Shown here: piece after piece, positions 55,162-61,242 of the stretch
Numbering within the stretch: position 1 is the stretch's first letter
How the letters are laid out: every line of letters begins with the position of its first letter
NCBI GenBank assembly: GCA_029055625.1
Contig: JAIDCY010000022.1
Span: 1 to 61,242 of the forward strand
Direction of reading: 5' to 3'
DNA: 61,242 nucleotides
Source: Ruminococcus sp.
GTDB taxonomy: Bacteria; Bacillota; Clostridia; Oscillospirales; Ruminococcaceae
Translations under genes and position numbers: made by a program
Notes under the pieces: model-generated
Seen by the model: the letters and a program-made list of their open reading frames with translations, nothing else
What the model was told of the DNA's origin: nothing
Databases searched by the model: none

Positions 55162-56073
55162 ATGTTTGACAAAGGATTCCATGAAATTGATGCACCACGT
55201 ATTGGAAGACATATGGCGGTGAATGTACCGGAAAATCCAATAGCTACCGTGCAGATTATCCACGGTATGAGCGAACACAAAGAACGTTATTACGATTTCA
55301 TGAAGTTCTTAGGTGAAAAAGGTTTCGTATCCGTTACCGCTGACAACGTAGGTCACGGAAAAAATATACATCCACCAAACGATTTAGGCTATATACACGA
55401 TATATCCCCAGACAACTTTTTAATTTTAACTTCATTACGTATTCACAAAGTTATTGATATAAACTGCCCGACATTACCGCATTTTATGATAGGTCACAGT
55501 ATGGGATCTCTTATAGCAAGATGCAGTATGCAATATAACGTTACTGATGGCGTTATACTGATTGGTACGCCGTGTTACAGCAGACTTGCACCGTTTGCAG
55601 ACCTACTCACCTCTGAACTTGAAAAGAAACTTTCACCGGATTACAGAAGCAGTATCATAAGTGAATGGTCTGAAAAGTTTCTGAACAAAAATTTCGAGGA
55701 TATGCCTCATTCATGGATTTGCAGTAATCCGGAAGTAGTTATGGCGTTCAATAATGACCCGTTGTGTAATTTTACCTACACCTTAAGCGGTTATCAGGCA
55801 CTTACAGGTCTTATGAAACGTGCGTACTCCCTCGAAGCTACTACTAATCCCGATTTACCGGTGAAATTTCTGTCCGGTAAAGATGACCCTTGTATGTTAT
55901 CGGAAGAAAAATTCTTTGAGGCTATAAAATCCCTTGAAAATGCAGGTTACAGAAATATTACCCATAAACTGTACGTCGGTATGAGACATGAAATTCTCAA
56001 CGAAACAGATAAATTTCAGGTCTGGAACGATATTTCAGATACTCTCACTTCTTGGACAGAAAGGAACTTTTAA
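55162..56073 (+). CDS. Alpha/beta hydrolase, monoacylglycerol lipase-like
   Basis: The 303-aa protein has the nucleophile elbow GHSMGS, the oxyanion IIHGMSEHKERY, a catalytic Asp in SGKDDPC and His in GMRHEIL. The family (Hydrolase_4, serine aminopeptidase S33 group) includes lysophospholipases and monoacylglycerol lipases. No signal peptide is seen, so it is cytoplasmic. GGAGG precedes the ATG. It is 3 bp from tex. Confidence 0.88.
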   Translation: MFDKGFHEIDAPRIGRHMAVNVPENPIATVQIIHGMSEHKERYYDFMKFLGEKGFVSVTADNVGHGKNIHPPNDLGYIHDISPDNFLILTSLRIHKVIDINCPTLPHFMIGHSMGSLIARCSMQYNVTDGVILIGTPCYSRLAPFADLLTSELEKKLSPDYRSSIISEWSEKFLNKNFEDMPHSWICSNPEVVMAFNNDPLCNFTYTLSGYQALTGLMKRAYSLEATTNPDLPVKFLSGKDDPCMLSEEKFFEAIKSLENAGYRNITHKLYVGMRHEILNETDKFQVWNDISDTLTSWTERNF

Positions 56074-56076
56074 ACT

Positions 56077-58560
56077 ATGGATATTAACAAAACTCTTGCA
56101 CATGAATTTAATCTGAAACAGGAACAGGTTGATAATACCGTTCAGCTTATCGACGAGGATAAAACTATCCCGTTTATCGCCCGTTACCGTAAGGAACTTA
56201 CCGGTTCACTCGATGACCAGTTACTACGTGAATTATATGACCGTCTTATTTATCTTCGTAATCTCGAAAAACGCAAGGAAGAAATTTCAAACTCCATTAC
56301 GGAGCAGGAAAAAATGACCCCTGAAATTGAGTATGCTATAAGTAACGCTAAAACATTAGTTGAAGTGGAAGACATCTACAGACCTTTCAAGCCTAAACGT
56401 CGCACCCGTGCCGGTATCGCACGTGAAAACGGTCTTGAACCGCTGGCGGTAATAATAGCGGAACAGAATACCACTACAGACCCTGAAACAGAAGCTCTGA
56501 AGTACGTCAGCGACGAAAAAAACGTACCCGATACCAAAACCGCTTTGCAGGGTGCTATGGACATAATCGCTGAAAATATATCAGATGATGCGGATATACG
56601 CAAAAAATTACGTAATCTTATAAATAAAGACGGTGAAATAACGGCGAAAGCCTCCGACCCTGAAAAAGACAGCGTATATATGGATTACTATGATTATAAA
56701 GAACCGGTTTCAAAAGTAGCGAATCACCGTGTACTCGCTCTTGACAGAGGCGAAAAAGAAGGTTTCCTGAAAGTCGCCGTACATATTGATGACATTTCCG
56801 CAACAGGTATCATAATAACCAAGTATGTGAAAAATAATTCACTGTGTGGTGAGATGGTAAAATCCGCCTGTGAGGACAGTTATAAGAGACTTATTTTTCC
56901 GTCGGTGGAACGTGAAATACGTTCGGAAATGACGGCGAAAGCCTCGGAAGAGTCAATAAAAGTATTCGCTTCCAATCTCCGGCAGTTACTGTTACAAGCA
57001 CCCCTGAAAAATAACGTGATTTTAGGTCTTGACCCTGGATTCAGAACAGGATGTAAAGTGGCGGTTATAGACCATACGGGAAAAGTACTTGATACCGGCG
57101 TTATATATCCTACTGCAAGTTCCAGACAGAACGTTACAAAATCCGCAGAAACTCTGAAATCTCTGATCAACAAACACAACGTAACTATAATCTCTATCGG
57201 CAACGGTACGGCATCACGTGAAACGGAAAATTTTGTTGTAGACCTTCTCAGGGAAATACCAAGGAAAATAAGTTATATGGTAGTAAGCGAAGCCGGTGCA
57301 TCTGTATATTCCGCATCTAAACTCGCCTCTGAAGAGTTTCCGGATTATGACGTATCTTTAAGAAGTGCGGTATCTATCGCACGTCGTCTGCAAGACCCTC
57401 TCGCCGAACTAGTAAAGATTGAACCTAAAGCCATAGGAGTGGGACAGTATCAGCACGATATGCCACAGGCTCGTATGAATGAAGCATTATCCGGAGTAGT
57501 TGAAGATTGCGTAAACTCCGTCGGTGTTGACCTGAACACCGCATCTTATTCGCTTTTATCTTACGTATCCGGTATAAATTCGGCGGTAGCAAAAAATATA
57601 GTCGCATACCGTGAGGAAAACGGCAGTTTCTCCGACCGTAAGGAGTTAATGAAAGTCTCGAAACTCGGCAAGAAAGCGTTTGAACAGTGTGCCGGATTCC
57701 TGAGGGTTCGGGACGGTAAAAATCCACTCGATAATACAGCGGTACACCCTGAAAGCTATTCCGCTACTACTTCATTACTGACGGAATGTGGCTTTACTCT
57801 CGACGACGTAAAAAACGGTGGAGTCCCGGATATTGCGGAAAAAGCTGATAATATCGGGCTTGAAAACATCAGTAACAAGTTAGGCGTCGGCGTACCCACT
57901 CTTGCCGACATTATCGGCGAACTCCGGAAACCTGGCAGAGATTTACGGGACGAATTACCCCCACCCCTGCTCCGTAGCGGTGACATCATGGAGATTAAAG
58001 ACCTGAAAGCCGGTATGGAACTTGTGGGAACTATAAGAAATATTATCGACTTCGGGGCATTTGTAGACATCGGCGTACATACTGACGGTCTTGTTCATAT
58101 CTCGCAGATTTGCAGAAAACATATAAAACATCCGCTTGAAGTGGTGAAAGTAGGAGAGGTAGTAAAAGTACGTGTACTGAACGTTGATACGAAACGCAAC
58201 CGGATTTCCCTTACCATGATTACAGACAATTTAATTGAACTCGATAACCTTAAAACAGGTATGGAATTTGACGGTATTGTAGAAAGTATCGCCGATTTCG
58301 GAGCGTTTATTGATATCGGAGCTGTTACAACCGGTTTCCTGCATATCTCACAGATTACCGATAAACGCATAAATCACCCCTCAGACGTCCTTAAAACCGG
58401 AGATTCCGTAAAAGTACATATAGTAAAAGTTGACAAGGAAAAGAAAAAAATTTCCCTTACCATGAAATCTGATAAGCCTAAATCTTCAGGAAAATCTTTA
58501 AGGAAAAATAAAAAACCGCTTGTCATACATAACAGCAGTTTCAGGATAAAACAAAAGTAA
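56077..58560 (+). CDS. Tex-family RNA-binding protein with two S1 domains
   Basis: Tex is a conserved nucleic acid-binding protein linked to transcription. It has the N-terminal QVDNTVQLIDEDKTIPFIARYRKE, the YqgF-like GLDPGFRTGCKVAVID, and the helix-hairpin-helix VNTASYSLLSYVSGI region. Two complete S1 domains follow: GMELVGTIRNIIDFGAFVDIG and GMEFDGIVESIADFGAFIDIG. Usual Tex has one S1 and about 720 residues; this has 827. The tail KSSGKSLRKNKKPLVIH is basic. Confidence 0.94.
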   Translation: MDINKTLAHEFNLKQEQVDNTVQLIDEDKTIPFIARYRKELTGSLDDQLLRELYDRLIYLRNLEKRKEEISNSITEQEKMTPEIEYAISNAKTLVEVEDIYRPFKPKRRTRAGIARENGLEPLAVIIAEQNTTTDPETEALKYVSDEKNVPDTKTALQGAMDIIAENISDDADIRKKLRNLINKDGEITAKASDPEKDSVYMDYYDYKEPVSKVANHRVLALDRGEKEGFLKVAVHIDDISATGIIITKYVKNNSLCGEMVKSACEDSYKRLIFPSVEREIRSEMTAKASEESIKVFASNLRQLLLQAPLKNNVILGLDPGFRTGCKVAVIDHTGKVLDTGVIYPTASSRQNVTKSAETLKSLINKHNVTIISIGNGTASRETENFVVDLLREIPRKISYMVVSEAGASVYSASKLASEEFPDYDVSLRSAVSIARRLQDPLAELVKIEPKAIGVGQYQHDMPQARMNEALSGVVEDCVNSVGVDLNTASYSLLSYVSGINSAVAKNIVAYREENGSFSDRKELMKVSKLGKKAFEQCAGFLRVRDGKNPLDNTAVHPESYSATTSLLTECGFTLDDVKNGGVPDIAEKADNIGLENISNKLGVGVPTLADIIGELRKPGRDLRDELPPPLLRSGDIMEIKDLKAGMELVGTIRNIIDFGAFVDIGVHTDGLVHISQICRKHIKHPLEVVKVGEVVKVRVLNVDTKRNRISLTMITDNLIELDNLKTGMEFDGIVESIADFGAFIDIGAVTTGFLHISQITDKRINHPSDVLKTGDSVKVHIVKVDKEKKKISLTMKSDKPKSSGKSLRKNKKPLVIHNSSFRIKQK

Positions 58561-58572
58561 TCACATAAAAAT

Positions 58573-58598
58573 ACGGACGGTCTTTTTATGCCGTCCGT
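58573..58598. terminator. Terminator between tex and the DUF2225-like gene
   Basis: ACGGACGG (58573-58580) and CCGTCCGT (58591-58598) form a perfect 8-bp stem between convergent genes. The T-runs are short. Confidence 0.7.
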
Positions 58599-58610
58599 TC
58601 TGAAAAATTT

Positions 58611-59255
58611 TCATGTTTCAAACTTTATTGATGGTATATCAGACATACTATGTGCGGAAAGGTCTCTCTCCCGGGAAAGTCTCACCTCATACTGCGATGC
58701 AATCATTATGAACGGATTAATGAACTGTTTCATACCGTATTCCTTTATTACTTTCTCAAACTGTCCGGAACGCCGGAGCAGGTCGGCTCTCAATAACATC
58801 ATATCCTCACTATTGAGCAGTGATTTTTTTTCCATTATCCGTATAGCTTTATTCCGACAATCTAAAGAAGACGTAACATCCCTTTCATCGTCGGATACCC
58901 ACGCACTGTATACGTAAGACTTCACCGCCTCTGCATAATCCTTGTTTTTCATGCATACAAGGGCTTTCCTTACAAATTTCGATACAAGCACGTTATCTGT
59001 AATAACTCCGTCAAGTGTTTTATATTCATCACTCTCCAGATACTCACGGTCTGCATCAAGCGGAGTTTCAAGCGTACCGTTACAGTAACCGCACTCCGGA
59101 CACTCCATAACCCAGTAATCCATAGTCTGTCTGTGTTCGCCGGTGGGTCTTAAATCCATCTCCTGTATGCCATTATCCTCTATCTTCGTTATAACCGTAT
59201 GTTCCGATTCTTTACCGCATACGCTACATACAATCTTTTTTATTTCAGTTTCCAT
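58611..59255 (-). CDS. DUF2225-like zinc-binding protein
   Basis: The 214-aa protein has CSVCGKE near the N-terminus and ECPECGYCNG, together making a zinc site. The rest is helical and resembles TPR-like repeats (FVRKALVCMKNKDYAEAVKSYVYSAW; LLRADLLRRSGQFEKVIKEYG). This matches DUF2225, a family of unknown function. It has its own consensus promoter (59289-59317). Confidence 0.82.
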   Translation of the reverse strand: METEIKKIVCSVCGKESEHTVITKIEDNGIQEMDLRPTGEHRQTMDYWVMECPECGYCNGTLETPLDADREYLESDEYKTLDGVITDNVLVSKFVRKALVCMKNKDYAEAVKSYVYSAWVSDDERDVTSSLDCRNKAIRIMEKKSLLNSEDMMLLRADLLRRSGQFEKVIKEYGMKQFINPFIMIASQYEVRLSRERDLSAHSMSDIPSIKFET

Positions 59256-59288
59256 AAAAAAACATTCCTTTCATCTGATAATAAGCTG

Positions 59289-59317
59289 ATTATATCACAA
59301 TTATAAATTATTGTCAA
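59289..59317 (-). promoter_or_regulatory. Promoter of the DUF2225-like gene
   Basis: TTGACA (59312-59317, minus) and TATAAT (59289-59294) with a 17-bp spacer. Confidence 0.85.
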
Positions 59318-59338
59318 CAGAAATTTTTTCAGAAACTG

Positions 59339-59367
59339 TTTACAAATAATCAGAAATATGATATTAT
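59339..59367 (+). promoter_or_regulatory. Promoter of the GH25 gene
   Basis: TTTACA (59339-59344) and TATTAT (59362-59367), 17-bp spacer. It lies back-to-back with the DUF2225-like promoter. Confidence 0.65.
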
Positions 59368-59400
59368 ATTAAAAGCAGTATTTTTATGAAGGAGGAAAAA

Positions 59401-60360
59401 ATGTTTAATAATAACAAAAAAATCAAGACTATCGCAATTATTGAGGCTGTTTTAATTATCATACTTGCTGTACCTCTGGTATGGTTTACGCTTTCGCATG
59501 GAAAATCAGGAAGTACCATACCTACAATAACCAAAGAACCAAGTACCGTAATGGGTTACCAGCCAGATACGTCCACTACTACAGGGACAAGCAGTATCAC
59601 GGAAAATATGGTAAATACCGAAGAAGTCACTACTACTACCACAACAACCACCACTACTACCACAACCACAATCTCTACTACTATGGCGAAAGACGGTTAT
59701 TCCTCACAGGCTACTACCACTGTTACAGAACAGGCTGTAGAAATCAACGGTATAGACGTTTCCGAATTTCAGGGTTACATAGACTGGCAACAGGTTAAAG
59801 AATCCGGTATAGATTTTGCGTTTATAAGAATAGGTTGCCGTACATATGCCGACGGTGGCATAATTTACGACAGCAGATTCAAAGAAAATCTTTATTCCGC
59901 TGACCGTGCCGGTATTCATACCGGTGTTTACTTCTTCTCACAAGCCCTTACCGTTGAGGAAGCTATCAAAGAAGCAGATGCAGTAATAGAATGTATAAAG
60001 CCTTTCAATATAACGTATCCGGTTGTGTTCGACTGGGAGATAATCTATGAAGATTATGCACGTACAGATGATATTTCTACAGATTCCCTGACGGATTGTT
60101 GTATAGCTTTCTGCGAACGTGTAAAGGAAGCCGGTTATACTCCTATGATTTATCAGAATACAAGTACGTTACTTTCAATGCTGGATTTATCAAGAATAAA
60201 CCAATATGATTTATGGCTTGCGGAATACATCGAGGACGAAGGCGATGTACCTACATATTACCACGATTTCAAGGTATGGCAGTACGCCTCAGACGGACAA
60301 GTTCCGGGAATTGCTACAGATGTAGATATGAATATCAGCTTCAAGGATTACAGCAAATAA
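59401..60360 (+). CDS. GH25 lysozyme-like membrane protein
   Basis: GH25 enzymes cut the glycan of peptidoglycan. Residues 1-31 contain a membrane anchor, 40-112 are a Thr-rich linker with a long run of Thr, and the GH25 domain starts at GIDVSEFQG (Asp118) and has VFDWEI (Asp210, Glu212) and DLWLAEY. I chose ATG 59401 over 59386 because the AAGGAGG ribosome site overlaps the codons between them. The role is probably cell-wall remodelling outside the cell. Confidence 0.93.
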   Translation: MFNNNKKIKTIAIIEAVLIIILAVPLVWFTLSHGKSGSTIPTITKEPSTVMGYQPDTSTTTGTSSITENMVNTEEVTTTTTTTTTTTTTTISTTMAKDGYSSQATTTVTEQAVEINGIDVSEFQGYIDWQQVKESGIDFAFIRIGCRTYADGGIIYDSRFKENLYSADRAGIHTGVYFFSQALTVEEAIKEADAVIECIKPFNITYPVVFDWEIIYEDYARTDDISTDSLTDCCIAFCERVKEAGYTPMIYQNTSTLLSMLDLSRINQYDLWLAEYIEDEGDVPTYYHDFKVWQYASDGQVPGIATDVDMNISFKDYSK

Positions 60361-60368
60361 TTTAAAAA

Positions 60369-60405
60369 ACCTTGCTTTTACAGTAAAAAGCAAGGTCTTT
60401 TTTTT
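60369..60405. terminator. Terminator between GH25 and the partial gene
   Basis: ACCTTGCTTTTA (60369-60380) and TAAAAAGCAAGGT (60384-60396) form a strong stem, followed by a T-run. Convergent genes on both sides. Confidence 0.88.
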
Positions 60406-60421
60406 GCGTTTCGTGTGTGAA

Positions 60422-61242
60422 TTATTCAGTAGTTACTGACATATTTTCCTGTGATATTTCTTCTTCTGACGTCGCTTCCGTAGTTGTCGATACGGTTTCT
60501 GTTTCTGATGTTTCGTGCATGGATTCAATCACATAACCGCCGTCACCGTTCTTTGAAAGTACATATTCCGCCGTCTTCGCTACTGTATCTTCTATCCATT
60601 CGGGGTACTGGTCTATGTAATTAACATCAACGATATATTTTCCGTTTCTATTCGTTACCGATACCACTTCCGGTTTGTAAGTAACAGTATGAGGGGTTAC
60701 CTCTACAGTATAAGAATCTGCTTCCTCGTTGTAGTAGAATTTTGAATCAGCTGTCAGAATTGTATTATGTGTCAGTTCCGGTATATCTTCACCGAAAATT
60801 TCCGTTGCATACTTTTCTATGTCCTCCGCCGGTATTATCGCCATATCGTCTACACGTTGCGGATATGCGGAAAGTTTTTCATTGTCTATTATTACCGACC
60901 ATACGGCAGTACTCAGTATCTGACTTACAGGAAGTTCTGACGCATTTTCAAACTCGTTTATATCCGTTATTACCGCCGGATATATTGCCTGTCTGTATTT
61001 TTCGTCAGATGCTTTTCCGTTCGCACATGACCTTATACCTAATATCAGTATCAATATTATTATAGTAATACCTAAAAGTGTTATGAAATTATATTTTCCG
61101 TTCAGTAGCGGTATAGCTGAAACGTCCGTCTGTCCGGATTTTTTCGGTTCGGTTTTTTCGGACTGCTTAGTATCAGGTTTTTCCGATTTCTTCGGTTCTG
61201 ACTTTTCAGACTTCTTAGTATCAGGTTTTTCCGATTTCTTCG
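60422..61242 (-). CDS. Membrane protein with Lys/Ser/Glu repeats, 5' end outside the window
   Basis: The start is outside the window. The visible N-terminal part contains repeated KKSEKPDTKKSEKSEP units (two copies of a 48-bp repeat at 61166-61242), then one membrane helix (ITLLGITIIILILILGI), and an extracellular domain of about 190 residues ending in a Thr/Glu-rich tail. An internal ATG at 61054 is within the membrane helix and is unlikely to be the start. The function is unknown. Confidence 0.7.
   Translation of the reverse strand, partial: KKSEKPDTKKSEKSEPKKSEKPDTKQSEKTEPKKSGQTDVSAIPLLNGKYNFITLLGITIIILILILGIRSCANGKASDEKYRQAIYPAVITDINEFENASELPVSQILSTAVWSVIIDNEKLSAYPQRVDDMAIIPAEDIEKYATEIFGEDIPELTHNTILTADSKFYYNEEADSYTVEVTPHTVTYKPEVVSVTNRNGKYIVDVNYIDQYPEWIEDTVAKTAEYVLSKNGDGGYVIESMHETSETETVSTTTEATSEEEISQENMSVTTE
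61166..61242 (-). repeat. 48-bp tandem repeat inside the partial gene
   Basis: The sequence starting CTTAGTATCAGG occurs at 61166 and again at 61214, 48 bp apart. It encodes 16-residue units rich in Lys, Ser, Glu and Pro. The array continues past the end of the window. Confidence 0.85.

Noticed and set aside
61166-61242. Direct repeats as a CRISPR array
   Set aside because: The repeats are contiguous, in frame and code for Lys/Ser/Glu/Pro units; no spacers.

Overview
The window reads as chromosomal DNA of a low-GC, cellulosome-bearing Clostridia species, most likely a Ruminococcus-like gut or rumen bacterium. The pointers are a family 48 cellulase with a C-terminal dockerin (47178-49760), a CE3-type esterase with a dockerin-like tail (329-1498), two T-box riboswitches, the Firmicute yicC-remA-gmk-rpoZ-...-prkC-rsgA-thiN operon ending in the sporulation peptide gene spoVM, and many TTGACA-17-TATAAT promoters. 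No phage, insertion sequence, rRNA or CRISPR array was seen.

Layout. 1-1530: a small SH3-like protein gene and a secreted esterase. 1534-8290 (minus): a complete trpEGDCFBA operon behind a tryptophan T-box leader. 8328-9838: an Rrf2 regulator convergent with cysK, sharing a putative operator. 9930-11015 (minus): a lipoprotein with cohesin-like halves in swapped order. 11225-22325 (minus): two adjacent transcription units encoding an McrB-like AAA+ ATPase and McrC-like nuclease, then a rhomboid protease, YceG-like protein, TelA and three TerD proteins. 22465-26522: htrA, ispD-ispF and a frameshifted surface protein. 26638-31568: tRNA-Ala, an SH3 membrane protein, a Fur-family regulator, several small proteins and tRNA-Thr. 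31651-34072: a tyrosine T-box followed by an epimerase gene and tyrS. 34104-47119 (minus): a long housekeeping operon (yicC, remA, gmk, rpoZ, priA, def, fmt, rsmB, rlmN, prpC, prkC, rsgA, thiN, spoVM). 47178-50006 (minus): the GH48 cellulase with a structured leader of about 210 nt. 50385-55061: a Gld-type ABC exporter with a DUF4340 protein. 55162-61242: a lipase-like hydrolase, Tex with two S1 domains, a DUF2225-like protein, a GH25 lysozyme and a truncated membrane protein.

The most interesting part is the 11-kb island at 11225-22325. It joins a two-gene McrBC-like DNA-targeting module (AAA+ motor plus PD-(D/E)XK nuclease) to a B. subtilis yce-like Ter stress module and a rhomboid protease. 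Close packing, a shared strand and two well-formed promoters suggest one functional system, plausibly envelope- or metal-sensed DNA defence. This is inferred from motifs and gene order only. Other notable items: an apparent AUC start for ispD, a 27-codon spoVM, a T-box separated from tyrS by an inserted gene, and a perfect 9-8-9 dyad over the Fur-family gene promoter.
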